NCBI GenBank assembly: GCA_003327455.1
Contig: QOQU01000013.1
Coordinates: 1 to 64,000 of the forward strand
Source of the DNA: Anaerolineae bacterium
Lineage (GTDB): Bacteria; Chloroflexota; Anaerolineae; Anaerolineales; UBA4823
Direction of reading: 5' to 3'
DNA length: 64,000 nt
Shown here piece after piece: positions 51,749-61,317 of this stretch. The notes under the pieces are model-generated. The model was not told where the DNA came from and did not search any database. It saw only the letters and a list, made by a program, of their open reading frames with translations. Each line of letters starts with the position of its first letter. The stretch's first letter is position 1. The position numbers were made by a program, and so were the translations under genes.

Positions 51749-53653
51749 ATGGGAAAGATAATTGGCATCGATTTAGGAACAACCAATTCGGTGGTGGCTG
51801 TAATGGAAGGCGGCGAACCCACGGTCATCCCTTCGGCAGAAGGGGAACGATTGGTACCTTCGGTGGTAGCTGTAAATAAAAACCACGAACGTCTGGTCGG
51901 TCGCGTGGCGCGCAACCAGGCGGTAGTGAACCCCGAAAATACCATCTTCTCGATCAAGCGCTTTATGGGACGACGGTACGATGATCCCGAAGTGCAAAAA
52001 GCCATGACACGCGTACCCTATAAAGTGACCGCTGCTCCAAATGGTGACGTGCGGGTTGTCCTGGATGGGAAGGAATATTCTCCTCCCGAAATCTCCGCTA
52101 TGATTCTGGCAAAGATTAAAGCGGATGCCGAAGCCTATCTGGGCGAGCCGGTCACCCAGGCAGTCATCACCGTCCCGGCATATTTTAACGATGCTCAACG
52201 CAATGCCACTAAAGATGCCGGACGCATTGCCGGTCTGGAGGTCTTGCGTATCATCAACGAACCCACTGCTTCGTCTCTTGCTTATGGCCTGGATAAAAAG
52301 AAGGATGAAGTGATCGCTGTCTATGACCTCGGCGGCGGCACGTTTGATATTTCGATCCTTGATGTAGGCGAAGGCGTCTTTCAGGTGCGCTCAACCAGTG
52401 GCGACACCTTCCTGGGCGGAGATGACTTCGATCAACGTATCATCGATTACGTCGCCGATGAATTTAAGAAAGAGCACGGTATTGACCTGCGCCAGGATCG
52501 GCAGGCGTTGCAACGATTGAAAGAAGCAGCCGAAAAAGCCAAGATCGAGCTTTCCAGCCTGATGCAGACTGAAATCAACCTGCCCTACATAACTGCAGAT
52601 GCCAGCGGTCCAAAACACCTCACCATGACCCTGACCCGCGCCAAGCTAGAACAACTTACCCAAGACCTGATTGAACGCACCTTAGGTCCTGTACGCCAGG
52701 CGCTCAAAGATGCCGGTCTGGAAGCGCATCAAATTGATGAAGTAGTCCTGGTGGGTGGTATGACCCGCATGCCGGCTGTACAAGAAGCAGTCCGAAAATT
52801 GTTTGGTAAAGAACCCCACAAAGGTGTCAACCCCGATGAGGTGGTTGCAGTAGGAGCAGCCATCCAGGCAGGTGTGCTGGGCGGTGAGGTAAAGGACATT
52901 CTATTGCTAGACGTAACGCCGCTCACTTTATCCATTGAAACCCTGGGTGGTGTTGCTACACCAATGATCGAGCGCAATACAACGATCCCTACCCGTAAAT
53001 CCCAAATTTTTTCTACCGCCAGCGACAATCAGAGCCAGGTGGAAATCCATGTACTCCAGGGTGAGCGGCCAATGGCAGCTGATAACAAATCTTTGGGGAA
53101 GTTTATCCTCGATGGAATTCCGCCTGCGCCGCGCGGTGTTCCTCAAATCGAAGTTACCTTCGATATTGACGCCAATGGCATTCTCAAGGTCACCGCTGTG
53201 GATAAAGCCACTGGACGCAGCCAGAATATCACCATTACAGCTTCTTCAGGCTTGAGCGAGGCAGAAGTAGAGCGGATGCGCAAAGAAGCGGAAGCACATG
53301 CAGAAGAGGACCGACGGCGGAAAGAACTGATTGAAGCTCGCAATACAGCCGATAACGCAGTCTACACAGCCGAAAAAGCCCTGAGAGACCTTGGGGACAA
53401 AGTGCCGGCGGAGGTTAAAACCAAAGTCGAAGAACAAGTCTCTAAAGTTCGCAACGTGATGAACACCGATAATATCCAGGAGATCAAGCGCGAGACCGAG
53501 GCTCTCTTCCAGGTGATTCAGCAAATCGGTACAGCGGCCTACCAGACGAGCGGCCCACAAGCTGGAGCACCTTCAGGTGGAGAAGGTCAAGCTGGTACCG
53601 AAAGTAAAGGCGGTGAAGAAGACGTCGTAGATGGAGAATTTCGTAACGTCTGA
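51749..53653 (+). CDS. dnaK: Molecular chaperone DnaK (Hsp70)
   Basis: 634 residues, full-length Hsp70. The ATPase domain (1-380) has [23 protein letters not shown] and [10 protein letters not shown]. The linker [12 protein letters not shown] leads to the substrate-binding domain (about 390-500) and helical lid, with a Gly-rich tail ending in VVDGEF. It refolds proteins with DnaJ and GrpE. TGGAGG lies 7 bases before the ATG. The stop overlaps the dnaJ start. Confidence 0.97.
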   Translation: MGKIIGIDLGTTNSVVAVMEGGEPTVIPSAEGERLVPSVVAVNKNHERLVGRVARNQAVVNPENTIFSIKRFMGRRYDDPEVQKAMTRVPYKVTAAPNGDVRVVLDGKEYSPPEISAMILAKIKADAEAYLGEPVTQAVITVPAYFNDAQRNATKDAGRIAGLEVLRIINEPTASSLAYGLDKKKDEVIAVYDLGGGTFDISILDVGEGVFQVRSTSGDTFLGGDDFDQRIIDYVADEFKKEHGIDLRQDRQALQRLKEAAEKAKIELSSLMQTEINLPYITADASGPKHLTMTLTRAKLEQLTQDLIERTLGPVRQALKDAGLEAHQIDEVVLVGGMTRMPAVQEAVRKLFGKEPHKGVNPDEVVAVGAAIQAGVLGGEVKDILLLDVTPLTLSIETLGGVATPMIERNTTIPTRKSQIFSTASDNQSQVEIHVLQGERPMAADNKSLGKFILDGIPPAPRGVPQIEVTFDIDANGILKVTAVDKATGRSQNITITASSGLSEAEVERMRKEAEAHAEEDRRRKELIEARNTADNAVYTAEKALRDLGDKVPAEVKTKVEEQVSKVRNVMNTDNIQEIKRETEALFQVIQQIGTAAYQTSGPQAGAPSGGEGQAGTESKGGEEDVVDGEFRNV

Positions 53654-54786
53654 TGGCGAAGCGAGATTATTATGAGATTTTAGGTGTGCCACGTAACGCT
53701 TCGGCGGAAGAGCTCAAATCGGCCTTCCGCCGTTTAGCGCGCCAGTATCACCCGGATGTCAACAAATCACCGGATGCCGAGGAGAAGTTCAAAGAGATCA
53801 ACGAAGCCTATGCGGTGCTTTCCGACCCCGAACGCCGGGCGGCTTACGATCGCTTTGGTCACGAAGGTCTGCAAGGCATGGGCGGCATGCCCGATTTCAC
53901 CACTGTAGATTTTTCAGACTTTGCCGATCTCTTCAGCGATTTATTTGGCTTTGGTAGCTTCGGACGCAGCTCTTCACGACGGGCGCGCAACATGCCGCGG
54001 CGCGGTGCGGATTTGCAAATTCAGTTAGATCTGACGTTCGAAGAGGCGATATTTGGTGCCGAAAAAGAGATCTCGATCACCCGCGATGAGGTATGCAAGA
54101 CTTGCAACGGCAGTGGAGCAGAGCCTGGTACTTCCCCAACCCGTTGTTCGACCTGTAATGGAAGCGGTGAAATCCGTCAAGTGCGACAAACTTTGCTGGG
54201 CTCAATGGTGCAGGTCAGCACCTGTCCTACCTGCGGCGGTAGTGGCGAAACCATCTCTACACCCTGTCATACCTGTCGTGGCCGCGGGCTTGAGCGCGTG
54301 ACTCGCCAAAAGATCGTCAGCGTTCCGGCTGGGGTAGATAGTGGCACACAAATTCGTCTGGCAGGCGAGGGACAACCAGGCGTCAACGGCGGACCGAATG
54401 GAAACCTGTACATTGCCATCAATGTTCAACCTCACAAATTCTTTCGTCGGCGCGACAATGATATTATCCTGGACCTGGATATCAATGTCGCCCAAGCCGC
54501 CCTTGGCGCCGATGTAGAGATTCCCACCGTCGATGGGCCGGCGAAATTGCGCATTCCTCCCGGCACACAACCCGGAAAAGTGTTGCGCATGAAAGGAAAA
54601 GGCGTGCCTCACCTGCGCGGCAACGGGCGCGGCGATCAACTGGTGGTCATCAATGTTGCCATCCCCACACACCTGACGCCCGAACAACGTCATCTATTCG
54701 AGCAGCTCGGCAAGAGCCTCGGAAGTGATGCCCGTCCTCAAGAACGCAGCTTTATGGATTGGTTGAAAGAAGCCTTAGGGGGATAA
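53653..54786 (+). CDS. dnaJ: Co-chaperone DnaJ
   Basis: 377 residues, type I Hsp40: J domain (1-70) with the HPD motif at YHPDVNKS, a Gly/Phe-rich segment, four CxxCxGxG zinc repeats (about 150-215), and two C-terminal beta domains. It stimulates DnaK ATP hydrolysis. The ATG shares a base with the dnaK stop, showing tight coupling, and the stop overlaps the prmA start. Confidence 0.96.
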   Translation: MAKRDYYEILGVPRNASAEELKSAFRRLARQYHPDVNKSPDAEEKFKEINEAYAVLSDPERRAAYDRFGHEGLQGMGGMPDFTTVDFSDFADLFSDLFGFGSFGRSSSRRARNMPRRGADLQIQLDLTFEEAIFGAEKEISITRDEVCKTCNGSGAEPGTSPTRCSTCNGSGEIRQVRQTLLGSMVQVSTCPTCGGSGETISTPCHTCRGRGLERVTRQKIVSVPAGVDSGTQIRLAGEGQPGVNGGPNGNLYIAINVQPHKFFRRRDNDIILDLDINVAQAALGADVEIPTVDGPAKLRIPPGTQPGKVLRMKGKGVPHLRGNGRGDQLVVINVAIPTHLTPEQRHLFEQLGKSLGSDARPQERSFMDWLKEALGG

Positions 54787-55718
54787 TGGATCAAGATTCC
54801 TGGTTAGAAGTCTCTCTCACGGTCAACGGTGAATTAGCAGAAGCAGTTGCCGAAGTGCTCGGGCGCTTCGCGCCGAACGGTGTGGCAATGGAAATGGAAG
54901 TCAGTGGCTTCCGACCTGATGGAGAGGGCATTCCAAGTGGAGATGTACGCGTTTGCGCTTACCTGCCGGTGGATGAAACCCTGGAAGAAACGCGCAGCCA
55001 ACTTGAACAGGCGTTATGGTACCTGGGGCGCATTCAACCGCTACCTGAGCCAGCCTACCGAATGCTACAAGAGACAGATTGGGCAGAAGCCTGGAAGAAA
55101 CACTACCATCCCATTCTGATCGGCGAGCGGTTGGTCATTGTGCCAGCCTGGCTGGAGAACCCTGCTCCTCAGCGGATTGCAATCACATTAGACCCGGGTA
55201 TGGCCTTTGGCACCGGCACTCATCCAAGCACGCAACTGTGCCTGGAGTGGCTGGAACGGCTATTGGTTTTCCAAAATGCTACCCCGAAATACAACACTTT
55301 CATTGACATAGGTTGCGGGTCCGGCATTCTTTCGATTGCTGCCGTCAAACTGGGAGTGAAACATGCCCTGGCAGTGGATGTAGATGCCATAGCAGTGCGT
55401 TCCAGCCTCGAAAACGCCCAAGCCAATCGAGTCGGCAACTGCATCGAAGTCGGATTAGGCTCGGTAGAAGAGATTCAACAGGGGATTTTCTCGCTCAGGC
55501 AAGCCGACCTTGTTGTTGCAAACATCCTTGCCCCGGTCATCCTGGAGCTATTCGAGAAAGGCTTAGCCGATCTGGTAAAGCCCAATGGGGCGTTGATCCT
55601 CAGCGGTATCTTGAGCGAACAAAAAACTGAAATCGAAGCCGCTTTGAAGCGTAAGGGGTTTCAGCAGATTAATTGTCGTCAACAAGGGGATTGGGTGGCT
55701 TTGTTAGGAAGGAGATAA
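54786..55718 (+). CDS. prmA: Ribosomal protein L11 methyltransferase
   Basis: About 310 residues, Rossmann-fold methyltransferase of the PrmA family. SAM site: DIGCGSGILSIAAVKLG. Other family motifs: DWAEAWKKHYHP and LDPGMAFGTGTHPST before it, and VVANILAPVIL after it (NPPY-like). It methylates L11 with no strict requirement for growth. The ATG at 54786 shares its first base with the dnaJ stop. Position after dnaJ is common in many bacteria. Confidence 0.93.
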   Translation: MDQDSWLEVSLTVNGELAEAVAEVLGRFAPNGVAMEMEVSGFRPDGEGIPSGDVRVCAYLPVDETLEETRSQLEQALWYLGRIQPLPEPAYRMLQETDWAEAWKKHYHPILIGERLVIVPAWLENPAPQRIAITLDPGMAFGTGTHPSTQLCLEWLERLLVFQNATPKYNTFIDIGCGSGILSIAAVKLGVKHALAVDVDAIAVRSSLENAQANRVGNCIEVGLGSVEEIQQGIFSLRQADLVVANILAPVILELFEKGLADLVKPNGALILSGILSEQKTEIEAALKRKGFQQINCRQQGDWVALLGRR

Positions 55719-55771
55719 AGCCCGATCGCTTCAGGCTTATCGGTATGGATACAGGTATGAAGCGGGATGTT

Positions 55772-55780
55772 TGGTATAAT
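55772..55780 (+). promoter_or_regulatory. Extended -10 promoter
   Basis: TGGTATAAT is a perfect extended -10 element 45 bases before the small membrane protein gene at 55825. No -35 of note. It starts the 55825-56854 gene trio. Confidence 0.5.
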
Positions 55781-55824
55781 ATCAGAGAAAGTTCCCTTCA
55801 GGTATTGATGCACTTCTAATCCCC

Positions 55825-56253
55825 ATGGAAAAATCCGCTTCCCGCACGATCCCCTCACCAAATCCGGTCACGACCAAAAGACATCGCCGCGAAAGCCTCG
55901 TTCAAATATTTTTACCTTTTGCGGGGGCTGTCATTCTTATGAGCGGGCTGGCATTTCTACTCGGAAAAGCAACTTCCTTCAACACCGCACAGGGGGCTGA
56001 AATTGCCCTGATCGGTTTGATCCTGCCAACCATGCTCTTTGGGTTGATCTTTTTTGCTATTACTATCGTTTTGATTGTTGGTCTGACAAAACTTTTACGA
56101 ACCCTACCGATCTACACCCGTCTGGTGCAGGATTTTTTCACCCGGCTTAGTCAACAGACCAGGCGGGTAGCAGATGGCAGTGTGGAGCCGGTACTTCGTC
56201 TGCAGACGTGGTTGGCTATTTTGCACCGTCTGTGTGGCGGCGGCTTTCACTAA
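55825..56253 (+). CDS. Small two-helix membrane protein, unknown function
   Basis: 142 residues. A basic N-terminal tail (1-25) precedes two hydrophobic helices (about 29-50 and 62-88), and a cytosolic C-terminal helix rich in Arg/Gln follows. I recognise no domain. It is followed by another small membrane protein after 26 bases and then pterin dehydratase, so the three probably form one transcript from the promoter at 55772. No strong ribosome site is visible before the ATG. Confidence 0.5.
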   Translation: MEKSASRTIPSPNPVTTKRHRRESLVQIFLPFAGAVILMSGLAFLLGKATSFNTAQGAEIALIGLILPTMLFGLIFFAITIVLIVGLTKLLRTLPIYTRLVQDFFTRLSQQTRRVADGSVEPVLRLQTWLAILHRLCGGGFH

Positions 56254-56279
56254 ACCTCATCACGAACCGGGAGTCAATC

Positions 56280-56486
56280 ATGGAAACGAAAAACTGGAAA
56301 ACCACAACGCTGGTGCTCGGCGGAGTTATTGGGGCGTTGGTTGGATTAAGCGCAGCATACCTGTTGATTCAACGTGCCGAAAAGGAACAAGGCCGATTGC
56401 AAATGAATGCCGGCGAAGGGATCAAGCTGGGATTATTGGTTTTAGGGTTACTGCGTCAGGTAGCCCAATTGGGAGAAGGTTCATGA
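56280..56486 (+). CDS. Very small single-helix membrane protein, unknown function
   Basis: 68 residues: a short basic start, one hydrophobic segment (about 9-28; TTLVLGGVIGALVGLSAAYLL), a charged linker and a second weaker apolar stretch (GLLVLGLLRQVA). It resembles the YtxH-like or DUF-type small membrane proteins, but that is weak. GGGAG lies 6 bases before ATG 56280. Its stop overlaps the ATG of the pterin dehydratase gene (ATGA), implying coupled translation. Confidence 0.5.
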   Translation: METKNWKTTTLVLGGVIGALVGLSAAYLLIQRAEKEQGRLQMNAGEGIKLGLLVLGLLRQVAQLGEGS

Positions 56487-56854
56487 GCAATCTTGAGGAG
56501 CTAACGCAAGCCAGATGTATTCCTTGCCGCCGGGGAGATCCACCCCTTACCCGGGCTGAAATCGATTTATTGAAGGGTTACCTGCCACACTGGGAGTTAA
56601 TCCAAACAGAGGGCGTTCTAAGATTACAACGCGCTTATAAATTTAAAAATTTTGCTCAAGCGCTGGATTTTACCAACCGCATTGGAGCAATTGCCGAAGA
56701 GCAAGATCATCATCCGGCACTGCTCACGGAATGGGGAAAAGTCACCGTGACCTGGTGGACTCACGCCGTTGGAGGTTTGCACCGCAACGACTTTATCATG
56801 GCGGCAAAGACCGACCAACTCTATCAAGATGCTCAAACCGAAACTGCCACTTGA
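56483..56854 (+). CDS. 4a-hydroxytetrahydrobiopterin dehydratase (PCD/DCoH)
   Basis: 123 residues matching pterin-4a-carbinolamine dehydratase over its full length. The catalytic signature EEQDHHPALLTEW...THAVGGLHRNDF is intact (HHP around 80-82, TH near 98). It recycles pterin cofactors of aromatic amino acid hydroxylases or serves as a Moco-related pterin enzyme in organisms lacking them. The ATG overlaps the preceding stop. A strong terminator follows at 56885. Confidence 0.88.
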   Translation: MSNLEELTQARCIPCRRGDPPLTRAEIDLLKGYLPHWELIQTEGVLRLQRAYKFKNFAQALDFTNRIGAIAEEQDHHPALLTEWGKVTVTWWTHAVGGLHRNDFIMAAKTDQLYQDAQTETAT

Positions 56855-56884
56855 GACTTCAGCAGCAGGAGGCTTTCTGAAGTC

Positions 56885-56920
56885 AAAAGCAAGCCGAATT
56901 ATTCATTCGGCTTGCTTTTT
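56885..56920 (+). terminator. Intrinsic terminator after pterin dehydratase
   Basis: AAAAGCAAGCCGAAT, a TATTC loop and ATTCGGCTTGCTTTTTT form a long perfect stem with a U tract. The A-run on the left suggests it works on either strand. Confidence 0.85.
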
Positions 56921-57000
56921 TAATAATAGCATTCCAGAATAACCTGGCTCTCACGAAATCGTTCAGGCAACAAGAATCCTCTGATTTGAATTTAAAAATA

Positions 57001-57009
57001 TGATAAAAT
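57001..57009 (+). promoter_or_regulatory. Promoter of tRNA-Gln
   Basis: TGATAAAAT is an extended -10, with a weak CTGATT 17 bases upstream of the TAAAAT hexamer. It lies 28 bases before the tRNA. Confidence 0.4.
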
Positions 57010-57036
57010 ACATACCGCCCACCGGGCTAATCAGGA

Positions 57037-57107
57037 TGGGGCGTGGTGCAATGGCAGCACAGCAGACTTTGGATCTGTTTATCCTGGTTCGAATCCGGGC
57101 GCCCCAG
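57037..57107 (+). tRNA. tRNA-Gln (TTG)
   Basis: A 71-base cloverleaf with acceptor stem TGGGGCG/CGCCCCA, anticodon TTG in the loop CTTTGGA, a T loop GGTTCGAATCC and discriminator G. CCA is not encoded. The 136-base gap to glmU holds no convincing terminator. Confidence 0.92.
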
Positions 57108-57243
57108 CCTCCAACTCCATTAACAAGTGGGCAAGAACCACCAAAATGACTCCCCTATCGTTTTATAACTCAATCAACTTTTATCGGGGTTATTTTTGTG
57201 TCAATATCCCCCCTGATCACCAGCTAAAAAGAGGTGCGAATCT

Positions 57244-58599
57244 ATGAATCTCGGAGTGATTGTCTTAGCTGCCGGTAAAAGCACGCGCATGAAAACGGCT
57301 TTCCCAAAGGTTTTACACCGCCTGGCAGGTAAACCGATGATTGAATACGTCTTAGAGGCAGTTCAATCTCTCAGTAGTTTACCCCCGGTGATTGTGGTTG
57401 GTTACCAGGGCGATGAAGTCAAAAAAGCGATCGGGGAACGAGCACAATTTGCCTTTCAAGAACCGCAACTTGGAACTGCTCACGCCGTTTTACAAGCTCA
57501 ACCGCTCCTGGAAGGTAAAGTCGATGCAGTACTCATCACCTATGCCGACATGCCCCTGATCACCCGCCAGACCCTGCTCAATTTGTACAATTTACAACAA
57601 CATAATCCCGGTCCTCTTTCACTGCTGACCCTTCAATCTGAAAACACGCGTGGGTTTGGACGTCTTTTACGTGACCCAAACGGACGGGTGCAAGCCATCG
57701 TTGAAGAAGCCGTAGCTTCTCCGGAGCAACTGGCGATTCATGAGTTGAATGTGGGAATCTATTGTGTCCAGGCAGACTGGTTGTGGAAAGCCCTACCACG
57801 CATTACGCTCTCCCCTAAGGGCGAGTATTTCCTGACCGATATAGTGGAACTGGCAGTGAGGGACGGATTCGAGGTAAAGACACTAACTCTTGCTGATCCT
57901 GCAGAAGCCATTGGGATCAACCAACGGGTTCACCTCGCCGAAGCCGAATCTATTCTGCGCCAACGCATTAACACCCACTGGATGCTTGAAGGGGTAACTT
58001 TGCTGGACCCTCAAAGCACATACATTGAGGCAGAAGTCATCCTTGGTCAAGACACTGTGATTTACCCCAACACTTATCTGTTAGGGAAATCCGTTATCGG
58101 AAAGGGTTGCACGCTTGGCCCAAACACCATTGTTCGCGACTCAGAAATCGGGGCAGGCTGCCAAATCTTCTTCTCTGTGGTTGAAAAAGCAATTCTCGAA
58201 GAGGATGTTGATGTTGGGCCCTATGCTCACCTGCGTAAAGGCGCACATCTGGCAAAGGGAGTTCATATGGGGAACTTCGGCGAGGTCAAGAATTCCTATC
58301 TAGGACCTGGCACCAAGATGGGACATTTCTCCTATATTGGTGATGCCACCATTGGAGAAGGGGTCAACATTGGTGCCGGTACAATCACCTGTAACTATGA
58401 CGGCGAAAAGAAAAACCCGACCGAAATCGGGGAGGGCGTATTCATTGGCAGCGATACCATGCTGGTAGCACCCGTCAAAGTTGGAAAAGGCGCTCGGACT
58501 GGCGCCGGGGCGGTAGTTACCAAGGATATTCCACCCTATAGCCTGGCAGTTGGCGTTCCGGCGCGGGTGATTCGGAAGCTGAAAGAAGGGGATGGATAA
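57244..58599 (+). CDS. glmU: Bifunctional UDP-GlcNAc pyrophosphorylase / GlcN-1-P acetyltransferase
   Basis: 451 residues. The N-terminal nucleotidyltransferase (1-228) begins VIVLAAGKSTRMKTAFPKVLH and has GTAHAVLQAQ and TYADMP. The C-terminal left-handed beta helix (about 245-445) is made of hexapeptide repeats with HLRKGAHL and GNFGEVKNS, plus ITCNYDG. It makes UDP-GlcNAc for peptidoglycan and other envelope glycans. Both halves are complete. It is followed after one base by the CBS-domain gene. Confidence 0.96.
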   Translation: MNLGVIVLAAGKSTRMKTAFPKVLHRLAGKPMIEYVLEAVQSLSSLPPVIVVGYQGDEVKKAIGERAQFAFQEPQLGTAHAVLQAQPLLEGKVDAVLITYADMPLITRQTLLNLYNLQQHNPGPLSLLTLQSENTRGFGRLLRDPNGRVQAIVEEAVASPEQLAIHELNVGIYCVQADWLWKALPRITLSPKGEYFLTDIVELAVRDGFEVKTLTLADPAEAIGINQRVHLAEAESILRQRINTHWMLEGVTLLDPQSTYIEAEVILGQDTVIYPNTYLLGKSVIGKGCTLGPNTIVRDSEIGAGCQIFFSVVEKAILEEDVDVGPYAHLRKGAHLAKGVHMGNFGEVKNSYLGPGTKMGHFSYIGDATIGEGVNIGAGTITCNYDGEKKNPTEIGEGVFIGSDTMLVAPVKVGKGARTGAGAVVTKDIPPYSLAVGVPARVIRKLKEGDG

Positions 58600-58600
58600 T

Positions 58601-59857
58601 ATGAGTCTCTGGATCACTCTGCTGATCCTGCATGGTATCAATTTGCTCATTCTAGCAACCCAGACAGTCTTTGGCAATCCCTTTCGAGCCTGGGATGCCG
58701 TTGAGAATACCGCCGCTGAAGGAGAAGCAAAGGGATCCTCCACAAAAGAGGAACGCGTTATTGCATTACAAGGTGGATTGACCGCATTACGCGCCCTTTT
58801 TTGGGTTGGAATGGGGGTAATCATTTACCGTCTATCCTTCAATGTTGGGCTGTGGAAAACGGCGTTTTTTATATTGGTATTGGTTGTCTTTATCTTAAGT
58901 GAATGGGTCACCCAAGCTTTGATTCAGGCTACGGCTGAGGTATGGGAAAAGCGCCTGCAACCTTTTGCCCGGCTGATCGCACTCATCTTCTCCCCTTTGT
59001 TGAGCATGGTTTCTCGCTTCGTCCAAAAGATGGTCCCCGCCCCTCAGCCAACTACCTCGCAAGAAATGGCTGAGGAATTAATGGAGTGGGTAGATGTTGC
59101 CCAAGAACAAGGGGATATCGGTACCGAACAAGGTCGTTTACTCCATTCAATTTTAGAATTGAGTGACACGGTAGCCCGTGAGATCATGGTGCCGAGAGTG
59201 GATATTGTTGCCCTTGAGCAAGAAATGAGTCTCGACGAGGCAGCGCACGTTTTCATCGCTTCAGGACATTCCCGCCTGCCTCTGTACGAAGGAACAATTG
59301 ATCAAATCCGGGGGATTATCTACGCCAAAGACTTATTACGGTTCTGGGTGGAAAAACAGGTCGAAACTCCTTTGAACCGTCTTGCCCGACCAGCCTATTT
59401 TATCCCCGAAGCCAAACGAATTGATGAATTACTGAATGAAATGCAACAACGGCGAGTGCATCTTGCCATCGTGGTGGATGAATACGGCGGCGTTGCGGGT
59501 TTGGTTACTCTGGAAGATATCATAGAGGAAATTCTCGGCGAAATTCAGGATGAATATGATCAGGCAGAAGAATTACCTTATCAGGACTTAGGGGGAGGAG
59601 AAGTTGTCTTTCAGGGTAAAATCGACCTTGGAGATTTCAATGAGATCATGGCAACCGAGTTACCCAAAGAAGAAGCAGATACTTTAGGTGGTTTCATCCT
59701 GCAACAATTGGGGCGTTTGCCATCGGCGGGTGAAAAGTTGTGCGTTAATAATATTGAACTCATCGTTGAGCAAGTAAGCGGACGACGCATTCGCAAAGTG
59801 CGGGCTCGCAGCCTCGATGGGGAATGCAACAAGGAGGATCAGAATGTTGACGGATGA
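58601..59857 (+). CDS. CBS-pair and CorC/HlyC domain membrane protein
   Basis: 418 residues. About four membrane segments (1-140) are followed by a CBS pair with the usual EIMVPRVDIVALE, HSRLPLYEG and VDEYGGVAGLVTLEDIIEEI, then a CorC_HlyC C-terminal domain (about 335-410). Such proteins (TlyC/CorC/CNNM-like) are linked to Mg2+ or Co2+ efflux, cofactors of cation transport or membrane integrity. The N-terminal part is divergent from the standard DUF21 transmembrane domain, with a polar insertion VENTAAEGEAKGSSTKEE. ATG 58601 is preferred for its spacing from AAGGGG. It overlaps the cdd gene by 14 bases. Confidence 0.82.
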   Translation: MSLWITLLILHGINLLILATQTVFGNPFRAWDAVENTAAEGEAKGSSTKEERVIALQGGLTALRALFWVGMGVIIYRLSFNVGLWKTAFFILVLVVFILSEWVTQALIQATAEVWEKRLQPFARLIALIFSPLLSMVSRFVQKMVPAPQPTTSQEMAEELMEWVDVAQEQGDIGTEQGRLLHSILELSDTVAREIMVPRVDIVALEQEMSLDEAAHVFIASGHSRLPLYEGTIDQIRGIIYAKDLLRFWVEKQVETPLNRLARPAYFIPEAKRIDELLNEMQQRRVHLAIVVDEYGGVAGLVTLEDIIEEILGEIQDEYDQAEELPYQDLGGGEVVFQGKIDLGDFNEIMATELPKEEADTLGGFILQQLGRLPSAGEKLCVNNIELIVEQVSGRRIRKVRARSLDGECNKEDQNVDG

Positions 59858-60248
59858 ACTACGCGAGAAATTGATCGAGAGCGCCCTGGAGGCGCGGCGC
59901 TGGGCGTATGCCCCTTATTCCGGCTACCCGGTTGGAGCAGCATTATTAACCACCTCAGGACGCATCTACGATGGCGTAAATATTGAGAATGCTTCTTATC
60001 CCAATACAATATGCGCTGAGCGAGTAGCGGTCTTCAAAGCAGTCTCTGAAGGCGAACGGGAGTTTATCGCTATTGCAGTAGTTACATCGAATGCCGGCGC
60101 TCCCTGTGGCGCATGTCGGCAAGTGCTGTCTGAGTTTGGTTTGGATACAATCGTGCTCATTGCTGATGAGCAGCGTAATGTCGTGGTGGAGACAACGGTG
60201 CGCGAATTGCTCCCCCGCGCTTTTGGAAGAGATCAGGTAATAAAATAA
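59844..60248 (+). CDS. cdd: Cytidine deaminase
   Basis: 134 residues, homotetrameric short cytidine deaminase type. Zinc site: CAERVA with catalytic Glu, and PCGACRQVL. The substrate-binding FSGYPVGAAL is represented by YSGYPVGAAL, and NIENASYP is conserved. It converts cytidine to uridine in pyrimidine salvage. AAGGAGG gives a strong ribosome site before ATG 59844, inside the end of the CBS gene. It converges with the nuclease-like gene, with 8 bases between them. Confidence 0.94.
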   Translation: MLTDELREKLIESALEARRWAYAPYSGYPVGAALLTTSGRIYDGVNIENASYPNTICAERVAVFKAVSEGEREFIAIAVVTSNAGAPCGACRQVLSEFGLDTIVLIADEQRNVVVETTVRELLPRAFGRDQVIK

Positions 60249-60256
60249 AAAAAGGT

Positions 60257-61297
60257 TTAGCTGGCAGGGATTTCGCCGGCTGGTTCGATTTGCTCCCCAC
60301 GGTCGGTAATTAACCCAATGCCATACTTTTTCGCGGCTTCATAGGAACTGGGATCGGCTCGCATTCCGTAAACGTAAACCAGATACGGGCCTTCATAACC
60401 GCGCTCGCTCAAGCGCTGTTGCAAACCACCGGAACGCATAGCCTGTGCCCATCTTTCCACAGCACTATAGCCTAACCGCGTTTTTGCTTCTAAAACAACG
60501 GTCAGTCTTTTTCCTTCCGCATCCTGAACCGTATAGATAACATCAATCTCGCCATTGAGAGGGAGGTTAAACGGTCCGCTGAGAATTTCATAACCCTTTT
60601 GGCGCAGGACATAGCCCAGCATGTCTGCAGCTTCTTGTTCGGTCGTAACACCAATGCGCTCATCAAGACGCGCAAGTTTCGACCAGGTTTTCTCTTGCGC
60701 TTCGGCAAGCCTTGCCATAGCAGTCTCCAGGCGTCCGACGCGCTCTTCGGTGCGCTTCTGTGCCTCGGCAAGTTCTGCCATGGCAATTTCCAACCGCCCA
60801 ACGCGCTCTTCGGTGCGCTTCTGCGCTTCGGCAAGCTCCGCCATGGCAATTTCCAACCGCCCAACGCGCTCTTCGGTGCGCTTCTGCGCTTCAGCCAGCT
60901 CTGCCATGGCAATTTCTAACCGCCCAACGCGCTCTTCGGTGCGCTTCTGCGCTTCGGCAAGCTCTTCAAGGCGCTCTTCCGTACGTTTCTGTGCTGCAGC
61001 AAGCTCTTCAAGGCGCTCTTCCGTGCGTTTCTGTGCCGCAGCAAGCTCCGCAATCTGCTCTTCGGTGCGCCGCTGCGCCTCAGCAAGCTCCTCAATGCGT
61101 TGCTCAGTGCGTTTCTGCGCTTTGGCAAGGTCGTCAACCGTGACAGAAAGAGCAGCTACCTGGACGGCAAGTTCCCGCACCAGCTTTAATAAGTTGTATT
61201 CATCGTCCGATAAAATGGCGCGGCGAAACTCTGTCCGCAACTCACTGTCGCCGCCGATGCGCTGAATTAATGCCCGAATCTCATCCATCGATAGCAT
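60257..61297 (-). CDS. Coiled-coil protein with PD-(D/E)XK nuclease-like domain
   Basis: 346 residues. A short N-terminal helical domain (1-50) is followed by an uninterrupted coiled coil (about 50-210) built from internal repeats: three 14-residue units like [14 protein letters not shown] (70-111), then four 21-residue units carrying [14 protein letters not shown] (112-195). The C-terminal domain (about 215-340) has a PD-(D/E)XK pattern: GEIDVI with Asp252 and VVLEAKT with Glu270 and Lys272. This architecture fits the DUF3782-type proteins of Chloroflexota and cyanobacteria. A nuclease or DNA-binding role is inferred; no partner gene is adjacent. An ATG at 61288 is an alternative start. Confidence 0.75.
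   Translation of the reverse strand: MLSMDEIRALIQRIGGDSELRTEFRRAILSDDEYNLLKLVRELAVQVAALSVTVDDLAKAQKRTEQRIEELAEAQRRTEEQIAELAAAQKRTEERLEELAAAQKRTEERLEELAEAQKRTEERVGRLEIAMAELAEAQKRTEERVGRLEIAMAELAEAQKRTEERVGRLEIAMAELAEAQKRTEERVGRLETAMARLAEAQEKTWSKLARLDERIGVTTEQEAADMLGYVLRQKGYEILSGPFNLPLNGEIDVIYTVQDAEGKRLTVVLEAKTRLGYSAVERWAQAMRSGGLQQRLSERGYEGPYLVYVYGMRADPSSYEAAKKYGIGLITDRGEQIEPAGEIPAS
60713..60964 (-). repeat. Four tandem 63-bp repeats within the coiled-coil gene
   Basis: Four near-identical 63-base units encode the 21-residue heptad repeats (residues 112-195). They are multiples of three, so copy number can vary without a frameshift. Longer open frames on the opposite strand arise only from this repetition. 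Confidence 0.85.
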
Positions 61298-61317
61298 CTT
61301 GAATTAATTATATCATG

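Noticed and set aside
60713-60964. CRISPR-like array of near-identical units
   Set aside because: The units are contiguous with no spacers, stay in frame and encode heptad coiled coil.
60621-61265. Long plus-strand frame (214 codons) rich in Ser/Arg repeats
   Set aside because: It is antisense to the 63-bp repeats of the coiled-coil gene. Its repeat structure follows only from that gene, and it has no ribosome site or domain.
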